A DNA stretch of 64,000 nucleotides from Cyanobium sp. C1_MAG_00004. GTDB taxonomy: Bacteria; Cyanobacteriota; Cyanobacteriia; PCC-6307; Cyanobiaceae. Each line of letters begins with the position of its first letter. The first letter of the stretch is position 1. The DNA is taken from NCBI GenBank assembly GCA_027486935.1, contig JAIXOF010000062.1, positions 1 through 64,000 of the forward strand. Reading direction: 5' to 3'. Positions 17,622 to 25,372 of the stretch are shown piece by piece. Below the pieces are notes generated by a model that was given only the letters and a program-made list of their open reading frames with translations, did not search any database and was not told the DNA's origin. Position numbers and translations under genes: made by a program.

Positions 17622-19550
17622 ATGCACAACGACCAGGGCGCGGGCGCCCTCAGCGCCCGGGCCGTCGTGGGCAGCACACCCGCGCTCAAGGAGCCCAGGC
17701 TCGATGGCGACAGCCTTTACTGGCTTGAACAACGCCCCCAGGAACGGGGCCGCACCACCCTGCTGCGCCGGCCTGTGGCCGACCCGCAGGCCCCGCCAGA
17801 AGAGCTGACTCCCGGCAGCTGGGACCTGCGCAGCCGGGTGCATGAATACGGCGGCGGCGTGGTGGCCATCGCCGGCAGCGATGTGGTGTTCGTCCATGAC
17901 GGCGACCGCTGCCTGTGGCATGGCGATCTCGCCGGCCAGCCGCCCGGTGACCCCGGCGCACGTTTCCGGCGGCTCACCCCTGCAGCTCCGGCCGAGAGTC
18001 CGCGGGCGTTTGCCGGTGGGGTGATCGATCAGAAGCACCGGCGCTGGCTTGGGGTGATGGAAGCCGAGGGGCGCGACCAGCTGGTGGCAGTGCCCCTGGC
18101 CGGCGGCGAACCGCAACGGCTGCGGACCTGCGCCGATTTCTGTGGCGATGCGCTGCTCAGCCCCAGCGGCAACCAGCTGGCCTGGATCGAATGGCAGCAC
18201 CCGGCCATGCCCTGGGAGCGCAACACGCTCTGGTTGGCCGACCTGATGGAGGACGGCAGCCTGCAGGCGCCCCGCCCGATGGCCGGTGTGGCCGCCGGCA
18301 ACCCCGACGAAGCCCTGTTCCAGCCCCTCTGGGTCACGACCCCAGAAGGACTGGAGAGCCTGGTGGTGGCCAGCGATGCCACGGGCTTCTGGAACCTGCA
18401 ACTGCTGGAACCCGGGAACCAGCGCTGGCGGCCGTTGCTGCCGCAGCAGGCCGAATTCGGCCTGCCCCAGTGGGTCTATGGCATGCGCACCAGCGCCTGG
18501 GACGGCCAGCGCCTGATCGCGCTCTGCTGTCGGGATGGAGCCTGGGAGCTGGGCGAAGTGCCCCTGGAGAGGAGCAGCGCCGCAAACCCCGGCTGGCAAC
18601 CGATGGCCCTGCCGTACAACGATCTGACCAGCCTCGATGCCGCCGCCGGGCAGGTGGTGGCCCTGGCCAGCGGGCCGCTGGTTGGTCCCGGTCTGCTGCA
18701 ACTCGAACTGGACAGCCGCCAATGCCACCACAGCCCCGCCAGCCCTGAGCCCTGCCCCCTGAGCCCCGCCCAGATCAGCACGCCCGAGGGCATCTGGTTT
18801 GAGGGCCACAACGGTCTGCCCACCCACGCCTGGTATTACCCCCCCAGCGGTGGCGCCAACCCGGAGGCCCCCCTGCTGGTCAAGAGCCACAGCGGGCCAA
18901 CCTCCATGGCGCGCACGGGCCTGAGCCTGGCGATCCAGTACTGGACCAGCAGGGGCTGGGGGGTGGTCGATGTCAACTACGGCGGCTCCACCGGCTTTGG
19001 CCGGGCGTACCGCGAACGGCTCAACGGCCAGTGGGGGGTGGTCGATGTGGCCGACTGCGCCGCCGCCGCCCGCGCCCTGGTGAGCGCCGGCAAGGCCCAC
19101 CCCGAACGGCTGGCCATCGAAGGCGGCAGCGCCGGCGGCTTCACCACCCTGGCGGCCCTCTGCTTCACCGACGTGTTCAGGGCTGGCGCCAGCCGCTATG
19201 GCGTGGGCGATCTGAGCGCGCTGGCCCAGGACACGCACCGTTTTGAAGCGGGCTATCTGGACAGCCTGGTGGGCCCCTGGCCCCAGGCCGAAGCGATCTA
19301 CGGGCAGCGCTCGCCGCTGCAGCATGCGGACCGCATCCGCTGCCCGGTGATCTTCTTTCAGGGGCTCGAGGACAAGGTGGTACCGCCCGATCAAACCGAT
19401 CGGATGGCGGCCGCCCTGCAGACCAACGGCATCGCCGTCGAGGTGCACCGCTTTGCCGGCGAAGGGCACGGCTTTCGCCGCAGCGAGACCCAGATCCAGG
19501 TGCTGGAGGCCACAGAAGCCTTCTTCCGCGCTCACCTGGGATTGCCATGA
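17622..19550 (+). CDS. S9 family peptidase (prolyl-oligopeptidase/acylaminoacyl-peptidase type)
   Basis: The 642-residue protein has an N-terminal beta-propeller region (about 1-390) and a C-terminal alpha/beta-hydrolase domain. The triad is visible: nucleophile Ser503 in EGGSAGGFTT, Asp584 in GLEDKVVPP and His616 in GEGHGFRRSE. The oxyanion region is KSHSGPTSMAR. No signal peptide is seen, so a cytoplasmic oligopeptidase is likely. The start is the ATG at 17622. The stop overlaps the start of the following GltS-like gene (ATGA), which suggests translational coupling, perhaps linking peptide breakdown with amino-acid transport. Confidence 0.9.
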   Translation: MHNDQGAGALSARAVVGSTPALKEPRLDGDSLYWLEQRPQERGRTTLLRRPVADPQAPPEELTPGSWDLRSRVHEYGGGVVAIAGSDVVFVHDGDRCLWHGDLAGQPPGDPGARFRRLTPAAPAESPRAFAGGVIDQKHRRWLGVMEAEGRDQLVAVPLAGGEPQRLRTCADFCGDALLSPSGNQLAWIEWQHPAMPWERNTLWLADLMEDGSLQAPRPMAGVAAGNPDEALFQPLWVTTPEGLESLVVASDATGFWNLQLLEPGNQRWRPLLPQQAEFGLPQWVYGMRTSAWDGQRLIALCCRDGAWELGEVPLERSSAANPGWQPMALPYNDLTSLDAAAGQVVALASGPLVGPGLLQLELDSRQCHHSPASPEPCPLSPAQISTPEGIWFEGHNGLPTHAWYYPPSGGANPEAPLLVKSHSGPTSMARTGLSLAIQYWTSRGWGVVDVNYGGSTGFGRAYRERLNGQWGVVDVADCAAAARALVSAGKAHPERLAIEGGSAGGFTTLAALCFTDVFRAGASRYGVGDLSALAQDTHRFEAGYLDSLVGPWPQAEAIYGQRSPLQHADRIRCPVIFFQGLEDKVVPPDQTDRMAAALQTNGIAVEVHRFAGEGHGFRRSETQIQVLEATEAFFRAHLGLP

Positions 19551-20905
19551 ATCCCCAGCTGCTGGGCGACCTAACCCTGGCCCTGGCGCTGCTGGTGGGG
19601 CTGCTGGCTGTGGGCACGGCCCTGGGCCGCAGCCTGGGAGTGCACCAATGGGGCATCCCCGAAGCGCTGCTGGCCGGCACGTTGGGGCTGCTGATCGCCC
19701 CGGGCGGCGGCCTGGTGGCCCTGATCCCGCCGCGGGTGATCGCGATCTGGGACCAGCTGCCGCTGATCCTGCTGACCCTGGTGTTCGGCACCCTGCTGCT
19801 GGGCAAACCCCTGCCGCGCCTCAACGGCCTGCTGCGGCCCCTGGGTGCCCAGATGCTGCTGGCCCTGACCCTGGCCTTCGGCCAGTACCTGGTCGCATCA
19901 CTGGCCGTGCTGCTGGTGCTGGGACCGCTGCTGCATGTCAGTCCCGTCATGGCCTGCCTGATCGAGGTGGCCTACGAGGGCGGCCACGGCTCGGCGGCGG
20001 CGATGGGCCCCACCTACGAACGGCTCGGGGTCGAAGGCGGCCAGGCCCTGGGACTGGCGATGGCCACCGTGGGGCTGCTGGCCTCGACGTTGGTGGGCGG
20101 CCTGGTGGTGGTGATTGCCCGGGCCCGGGGCTGGCTGATGGCCCCGGCTGCCGCGACCCGTGGCAGCGCCCAACCAGCCATTGCTGGCGAAACCGCTGAC
20201 ACAGCTCCCGGCGAGCGGCTCAGCCGCTGGCTGATCAACCTGGCCCTGGTGGGCATCGCAGTGGCGATCGGCTACGGGTTAATGGCCCTGCTGCAGCTGC
20301 TGGCGGCGCGCACGGGCGGTGGCTTCGCCGTGGTCATCGATGCCCTGCCGGTGTTTCCGCTGGCCCTGATCGGCTCGCTGCTGGTGCGGTTGGTGCTCGA
20401 ACGGCTGGGAGCCGGTGAACTGACCTGCACCAAGGTTCAGAGCCGCATCGGCACGGTGTCGGCTGACCTGCTGATCGTGGCCGCCACAGCCTGCCTGGAT
20501 CTGTCGCTGCTGGCCCAGGACTGGCTGCCGCTGACGGTGCTGGCCCTGATCGGCCTGGCCTGGAATCTGGCGGTGGTGCTGATGCTGGCCCGCCACAGCC
20601 TGCCGGCACCCTGGTTTGAGCGCGGCATCCTCGAATTTGGCCAGGCCACGGGCGTGGCGGCCAGCGGGCTGTTGCTGCTCAACATGGCCGACCCGGACGA
20701 CCAGAGCGACGCCCTGACCCCGTTTTCGATCAAGCAGCTGCTGCTGCAGCCCCTGCTGGCCGGTGGCGTGATCACGGTGGTGGCTCCGCTGGCGATCGCC
20801 GGCTGGGGCCTGCCGGTGTGGACCGGGGTCTGCCTGGGCCTCACCGTGTTGTGGATCGTGCTGGCGCTGCTGCTGGGCCGCCTCGGCGGTCAAGCGGCGC
20901 CGTAA
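19547..20905 (+). CDS. Sodium/glutamate symporter GltS family membrane protein
   Basis: The 452-residue protein is almost entirely hydrophobic, with about 11-12 helices. Its features match the ESS/GltS family: the re-entrant region ACLIEVAYEGGHGSAAAMGP in the first half and a related block EFGQATGVAASGLLLLNMAD in the second, reflecting the inverted repeat of the fold. GltS proteins import glutamate with sodium. Start coupling to the S9 peptidase gene (ATGA overlap) suggests co-expression. The stop overlaps the 3' end of the convergent aldolase gene by 16 bases. Substrate specificity is not evident from sequence. Confidence 0.85.
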   Translation: MNPQLLGDLTLALALLVGLLAVGTALGRSLGVHQWGIPEALLAGTLGLLIAPGGGLVALIPPRVIAIWDQLPLILLTLVFGTLLLGKPLPRLNGLLRPLGAQMLLALTLAFGQYLVASLAVLLVLGPLLHVSPVMACLIEVAYEGGHGSAAAMGPTYERLGVEGGQALGLAMATVGLLASTLVGGLVVVIARARGWLMAPAAATRGSAQPAIAGETADTAPGERLSRWLINLALVGIAVAIGYGLMALLQLLAARTGGGFAVVIDALPVFPLALIGSLLVRLVLERLGAGELTCTKVQSRIGTVSADLLIVAATACLDLSLLAQDWLPLTVLALIGLAWNLAVVLMLARHSLPAPWFERGILEFGQATGVAASGLLLLNMADPDDQSDALTPFSIKQLLLQPLLAGGVITVVAPLAIAGWGLPVWTGVCLGLTVLWIVLALLLGRLGGQAAP

Positions 20906-21537
20906 AGCAACGCGCTGAACTGCTGCTGCACGGCTGCCATCTGGGCGACGTCGAGCACGCGCGGCTCGCCCAGCTGCAAGGCCTGCAGGTACATGCGCGC
21001 CAGGGTCTCGACCTCGATCGCCAGGCGCAGGGCCTGCTGCAGGCTGGTGGCCAGCGTCACCTGGCCGTGCTGGGCCAGCAGCGCCGCCTGGCGCCCTTCG
21101 AGCGCCGCCAGGGCCAGGTCCGAAAAGATCTGGGTGCCGAACAGGGCATAGGGGGCGCAGCGCACATCAACGCCGCCGGCCACCGCCACCATGTAATGGA
21201 ACGCGGGAATGCCGCGCCCATGACAGGCCAGAGCCGTGGCGCTGGTGGAGTGGCAGTGCACCACAGCCTGGGCCTCGGGCCGCTGGCGCAGGATGTCGGC
21301 GTGCAGGCGCCATTCGGACGATGGACGGCGCTGGCCCTCGTGCAACGGTTGCCCCTGCAGATCGAGGGCGACCAGATCAGCCGCCTGCATCTGCTCGTAG
21401 GGCAGCGACGTCGGCGTGATCAACAGACCACCGTCGATGCGGGCCGACACGTTGCCCGAGGTGCCCTGGTTGATGCCACTGGCGTTGAGGGCACGGGCGG
21501 TCTCGACCACCCGTTGGCGCAGATCCGCCTCGATCAC
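20890..21537 (-). CDS. Class II aldolase, FucA type (candidate DHAP-shunt aldolase)
   Basis: The 215-residue protein follows L-fuculose-1-phosphate aldolase closely along its length: GINQGTSGNVSARI, GGLLITPTSLPYE, SSEWRLHADI, AVVHCHSTSA and LLAQHGQVTLA. The zinc ligands and acid are conserved: Glu75, His94, His96 and His157, offset by two from E. coli FucA. It resembles FucA more than the dehydratase MtnB. In the DHAP shunt such an aldolase cleaves 5-methylthioribulose-1-phosphate or 5-deoxyribulose-1-phosphate to DHAP plus an aldehyde. The nearby mtnA and divergent alcohol dehydrogenase support that role over fucose breakdown. Its start is 38 bases from the dehydrogenase start, so both use one short promoter region. 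Confidence 0.85.
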   Translation of the reverse strand: MIEADLRQRVVETARALNASGINQGTSGNVSARIDGGLLITPTSLPYEQMQAADLVALDLQGQPLHEGQRRPSSEWRLHADILRQRPEAQAVVHCHSTSATALACHGRGIPAFHYMVAVAGGVDVRCAPYALFGTQIFSDLALAALEGRQAALLAQHGQVTLATSLQQALRLAIEVETLARMYLQALQLGEPRVLDVAQMAAVQQQFSALLYGAA

Positions 21538-21575
21538 GGGAGAGCATGCTCCTGCAAGATCTGAGCCTAGAAGCC

Positions 21576-22634
21576 ATGCGCGCCGTTGGACTGCGCCGTC
21601 ATCTGCCGCTCAACGATCGGGAGGCGTTGCTCGATCTGGAGCTGCCCGCCCCCGCGCTGCGGCCCCACGACCTGCTGATCGGGGTCGAGGCGATCGGCGT
21701 CAATCCGGTCGACACCAAACTGCGCGCCGGCCAGGCCCCTGCCGATCCACGGGTTCACGAACCACCCCTTGTGCTGGGCTTTGACTGCTGCGGAGTGGTC
21801 GAGGCCATGGGGCCGCTCGCAGCTGCGAACGGCAGCTGGCGAATCGGCGCCCGCGTCTTCGCCGCCGGCGACGTGACCCGGCAGGGCTGCAACGCCGAGC
21901 TGGTGGCCATGGACCATCGCCTCTGCGGCCGAGCGCCGGCCAGCCTGGACGCCGCCGCGGCCGCGGCCCTGCCACTGACCGGCCTGACGGCCTGGGAAGG
22001 CCTGTTTGAACGCCTGGGGCTGACCCCTGAACCCAACCCCGATCAGCAAGGCCAGACCCTGTTGATCATCGGCGGCGCCGGTGGCGTGGGCTCGCTGATG
22101 ATTCAGTTGGCCCGCCGCGCCGGCCTGCGGGTGATCACAACGGCCACCAGACCCGAGAGCCGGGCCTGGTGCCTGGAACTGGGTGCTGATGCGGTGATCG
22201 ACCACAGCGAACCTCTGGCACCGCAACTGGCCGCCCTTGATCGGCACGCCGGGGCCACGCCCCAGATCCCCTGGATCGCCAACCTGGCCGACACCGATGC
22301 CTACTGGGACCAGATGGCCGAGCTGGTGGCGCCCCAGGGGGCGATTCTGGCGATTGTGGGCAACCGCGCTCCCCTGGATCAGACCCAGCTCAAGGCCAAG
22401 AGTGCGCGGCTGTGCTGGGAATTCATGTTCACCCGCGCCCGGTACGCCACCCGCGACATGGACCAACAGGGCCGGATCCTCGATGGCCTCAGCGCACTGA
22501 TCGACGCCGGCGAACTCAAGCCCACCGCGCGCACCAACCTGGGACCGATCAGCGCCGCCAACCTGCGCATGGCCCACGCCCAGCTGGAGGCGGGTCACAC
22601 GATCGGGAAGATCGTGCTGAGCGGATGGAGCTGA
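21576..22634 (+). CDS. Medium-chain zinc-type alcohol dehydrogenase/quinone oxidoreductase (TIGR02817-like)
   Basis: The ATG at 21576 gives MRAVGLRRHLPLNDREALLD, the expected N terminus of the family; an upstream ATG at 21546 would add ten residues. The protein (352 residues) has the GroES-like substrate half (GVNPVDTKLRAG, GFDCCGVVEAMG) and a Rossmann half with the nucleotide loop IIGGAGGVGSLMIQLAR. The family includes NADPH-dependent reductases of small aldehydes, ketones and quinones. It is sandwiched between the FucA-like aldolase and mtnA, so reduction of methylthioacetaldehyde or acetaldehyde released by the aldolase is an attractive inference. Sequence alone does not fix the substrate. 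Confidence 0.85.
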   Translation: MRAVGLRRHLPLNDREALLDLELPAPALRPHDLLIGVEAIGVNPVDTKLRAGQAPADPRVHEPPLVLGFDCCGVVEAMGPLAAANGSWRIGARVFAAGDVTRQGCNAELVAMDHRLCGRAPASLDAAAAAALPLTGLTAWEGLFERLGLTPEPNPDQQGQTLLIIGGAGGVGSLMIQLARRAGLRVITTATRPESRAWCLELGADAVIDHSEPLAPQLAALDRHAGATPQIPWIANLADTDAYWDQMAELVAPQGAILAIVGNRAPLDQTQLKAKSARLCWEFMFTRARYATRDMDQQGRILDGLSALIDAGELKPTARTNLGPISAANLRMAHAQLEAGHTIGKIVLSGWS

Positions 22635-22640
22635 GCCCGA

Positions 22641-23771
22641 TCAGATCGTCCCGTACAGCCCCTTGAGCCCTGCCTCGCTGGCCGCACAGACCCCCCGCTC
22701 TGTGATCAACGCCGTGACCAACCGCGCCGGGGTCACATCAAAGGCAGGGTTAAAGCCCGGGCTCCCGTCGGGCGTGAGCTGAACACTGACGATGGCGGCA
22801 CCCGGGGCAGAACCGCCGGCCCCGTTGCCGTCGGACAGCCGCCCCTGGATGTGGGTCACCTCGGCGGCACTGCGCGCTTCGATCGGAATCTCGGCGACGC
22901 CGTCAGCCACGGTCCAGTCGATCGTGGAGGCGGGCAGGGCCACATAGAACGGCACGCCGTTGTCGTGGGCGGCCAGGGCCTTGAGATAGGTGCCGATCTT
23001 GTTGCAGACATCGCCGCGGCTGGTGGTGCGGTCGGTGCCGACGATGACCGCATCCACCTGGCCGTGCTGCATCAGGTGACCGCCGGCGTTGTCGACGATC
23101 ACCGTGTGCGGAACCCCCTCGCGACCCAGTTCAAAGGCGGTGAGCGAGGCGCCCTGGTTGCGAGGGCGGGTCTCATCGACCCAGACATGCATGTTGAGCC
23201 CGGCGCGGTGGGCTTTGTAGATGGGCGCCAGGGCCGTGCCCCAGTCGACGGTGGCCAACCAGCCCGCGTTGCAGTGAGTCAGGACGTTGAACGGCTGCCC
23301 CTGTCGCTCGGCCGGTCGGGCCGCGGCCAGCTGCTGAAAGAGGCCGAGTCCGTGGTCGCCGATCGCTTCGCACATGGCCACGTCTTCGTTGGCGATGACG
23401 GCTGCTTCGTCTTGGGCCGCCTGGGCCCGCTGCTCGGGGGGCAGCGGCGCCACCCGAGCGCGCACCCGCTCGAGCGCCCAGCGCAGGTTGATCGCCGTGG
23501 GCCGGGTGGCGTTGAGCTGCGCAAACGCCGCGGCCAGGGAGGCATCACCGGGATCGGCCTGCAGGGCCAGCATGAGGCCGTAGGCGCCCGTGACACCGAT
23601 CAGCGGCGCCCCCCGCACCACCATGGTGCTGATCGCCTCTGCCGCCTGCTCGCAGCTGCTGAGGGTGCAGGTGGTGAAGCGATGGGGCAGCTGGGTCTGA
23701 TCGATCACGCCGACCGAGCGGCCGTCCTGCTCGAGCCAGATGGTGCGCCAGGCCTTGCCGTCGATGTTCAT
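22641..23771 (-). CDS. mtnA: S-methyl-5-thioribose-1-phosphate isomerase
   Basis: MtnA converts 5-methylthioribose-1-phosphate (or 5-deoxyribose-1-phosphate) to the ribulose form. With the ATG at 23771 (MNIDGKAWRTIWL) the protein is 376 residues; a frame extension to 23813 adds MGSSMEHLQQRRTP. Motifs: RGAPLIG at 53-59, catalytic Cys167 in NVLTHCNAGWLA, DETRPRNQGA at about 199-208 and catalytic Asp247 in VGTDRTTS. It converges on the alcohol dehydrogenase gene with a 6-base gap. No mtnB, mtnC, mtnD or mtnK is near, so the full methionine salvage pathway is not represented here. Confidence 0.95.
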   Translation of the reverse strand: MNIDGKAWRTIWLEQDGRSVGVIDQTQLPHRFTTCTLSSCEQAAEAISTMVVRGAPLIGVTGAYGLMLALQADPGDASLAAAFAQLNATRPTAINLRWALERVRARVAPLPPEQRAQAAQDEAAVIANEDVAMCEAIGDHGLGLFQQLAAARPAERQGQPFNVLTHCNAGWLATVDWGTALAPIYKAHRAGLNMHVWVDETRPRNQGASLTAFELGREGVPHTVIVDNAGGHLMQHGQVDAVIVGTDRTTSRGDVCNKIGTYLKALAAHDNGVPFYVALPASTIDWTVADGVAEIPIEARSAAEVTHIQGRLSDGNGAGGSAPGAAIVSVQLTPDGSPGFNPAFDVTPARLVTALITERGVCAASEAGLKGLYGTI

Positions 23772-23827
23772 GGGGGTGCGCCGCTGCTGCAGATGCTCCA
23801 TGCTGCTCCCCACAGCGCCCTCGCTCC

Positions 23828-24844
23828 ATGGCCCTGCGCCGACGTCAGCTGCTGCGGCTCGCCGCCGCCGGTGCGGGCAGCGGTGCCTGGTGGCTGCTGG
23901 ACCAGCAGCGTGCTCCGGCGGCCCCGGCAGCCATGGCCCCGGCGCTGCGCATCGGCCTGATCAGCGATCTCAACAGCAGCTACGGCTCCACCACCTACAT
24001 CCCGCAGGTGAACGCGGGCCTGCAGCAGCTGTTGGCTCTGCAACCGGGGCTCGTGGTCTGTGCCGGCGACATGGTCGCCGGCCAGAAGCCTGGGCTGAGC
24101 CCCGTCCAGCTCGATGCCATGTGGGAGGGCTTTGCCCGCGCGGTGCTGAAGCCCGTGCGCCAGGCGGGCATCCCCTTCCTGCCGGCGGTGGGCAACCACG
24201 ACGGTTCGCCGGGGTATGCCGCCGATCGCGAGGCCGTGCACCGTTTCTGGCGTCCCCGCCGCCAGGCACTGGGGCTGCAGTTTGTCGACGCCGGCGACTT
24301 CCCGTTTCACTACAGCGCCCTGCAGAACGACGTGTTCTGGCTGGTGTGGGACGCCAGCTCTAGCCGCATCCCTGCCTCTCAGTTGAGCTGGGCACGTCAG
24401 CAGCTGGCCAGCCCCGCCGCCCGGCAGGCGCGGCTACGACTGGTGGTCGGCCACCTGCCCCTGGCCGGCGTGAGCCAGGGGCGCGACCGCCCCGGCGAGG
24501 TACTCGATCAGGCCGACCTGGTGCAGAACCTGCTGCTTGAGGGCCGCGTGCAGGCTTATATCAGTGGCCACCAGCACGCCTGGTACCCCGCCCGCCGCGG
24601 ACAGCTTGATCTGATCCAGCTCGGGGCCCTCGGCAGCGGTCCCCGGCGGCTGCTGCAGGGAGGCCTGCCCCCCCAGCAGACCTACACAACCCTCGACATC
24701 AACTGGGACAAGCGGTTATTGGCCGAGACGACCTATGCCGTGGCCACCGGGCAGGCCGTGGCCTGGAGCCGTTTGCCCGGCACCCTGGCGGGTCGCGCCG
24801 GAGACCTGGAGCGCAACGTTCAGGAGCGGTCGATCCGCCGATAG
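23828..24844 (+). CDS. Exported metallophosphoesterase
   Basis: The 338-residue protein begins with a twin-arginine-like leader (LRRRQLLRLAAAGAGSG) ending near APAAPA. Calcineurin-like motifs are in order: motif I as SDLNSSYGSTTY (Asn in place of the usual His), CAGDMVAG, the VGNHDGS block, VGHLPLAG and SGHQHAWYPA. It probably hydrolyses a phosphoester in the periplasm or at the membrane. It starts 56 bases from the divergent mtnA start and overlaps the convergent DUF1543 gene by 25 bases. The substrate is unknown. Confidence 0.85.
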   Translation: MALRRRQLLRLAAAGAGSGAWWLLDQQRAPAAPAAMAPALRIGLISDLNSSYGSTTYIPQVNAGLQQLLALQPGLVVCAGDMVAGQKPGLSPVQLDAMWEGFARAVLKPVRQAGIPFLPAVGNHDGSPGYAADREAVHRFWRPRRQALGLQFVDAGDFPFHYSALQNDVFWLVWDASSSRIPASQLSWARQQLASPAARQARLRLVVGHLPLAGVSQGRDRPGEVLDQADLVQNLLLEGRVQAYISGHQHAWYPARRGQLDLIQLGALGSGPRRLLQGGLPPQQTYTTLDINWDKRLLAETTYAVATGQAVAWSRLPGTLAGRAGDLERNVQERSIRR

Positions 24845-25347
24845 CCGAACCAGTCGGGGACCTGGGGCTGGCTCAGACCTTGGGGATGGGGCTCGAGCTG
24901 CACGTGCCAGGACTCACCACCCAACAGCTCGAACTGCTCGAGCGCCAGGCAGTCGTCGATGGCAACCAGATCGTCCTTGTGTTGCTGCAGGGCACCGGCC
25001 AGCCACTGGCGCCTGGCCGCAGCCTTGGCCCCCTGGGCCGAACGGGCCACCACCAGGCCAAAGTGATGCAGCTCGGCGAGCGAATCGGGGCGGTAAGCCC
25101 CCAGGTTCACAAACCACAGCCGCTCAGGCCTGGGCGAAGCCGGCACGGGGACCAGGTGCACCGCCCAGCCGTCGATCGCCCGCACCGCCATGTAGCTGTC
25201 GAGATGGAGGCCCTCACGCCGACCGAACCACTGCCGCCGCAGCTCGCTCAGGGTGTCGTCAATGGTGTGGCCCGCCACAAAACGCACATCGTGCTGCTCA
25301 ATGTGGCTGCCGGCGCTGCGCCCACCCAAGACCGCCAGAAACAACAT
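24820..25347 (-). CDS. DUF1543 domain protein
   Basis: From the ATG at 25347 the protein has 175 residues starting MLFLAVLGGRSAGSHIEQHD, then VRFVAGHTIDDTLSELRRQW and AIDGWAVHLVP. DUF1543 proteins are small, soluble and uncharacterised. The sequence has a second related half (RLWFVNLGAYRPDSLAELHH), suggesting an internal duplication: both halves pair a short strand with a helix. A longer frame continues upstream to 25545 but would be antisense to the amine oxidase and is rejected. Confidence 0.75.
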   Translation of the reverse strand: MLFLAVLGGRSAGSHIEQHDVRFVAGHTIDDTLSELRRQWFGRREGLHLDSYMAVRAIDGWAVHLVPVPASPRPERLWFVNLGAYRPDSLAELHHFGLVVARSAQGAKAAARRQWLAGALQQHKDDLVAIDDCLALEQFELLGGESWHVQLEPHPQGLSQPQVPDWFGYRRIDRS

Positions 25348-25372
25348 TGCTTTCGCCGCTGAGGTTGCCAAC

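Noticed and set aside
17475-19535. Open frame (about 686 codons) antisense to the S9 peptidase
   Set aside because: Low-information G/A/Q/H-rich translation with no recognisable motif, opposite a gene with a complete catalytic triad.
21546-21575. Ten-codon N-terminal extension of the alcohol dehydrogenase
   Set aside because: Family members begin at the MRAVG-like methionine, and the extension (MLLQDLSLEA) has no counterpart.
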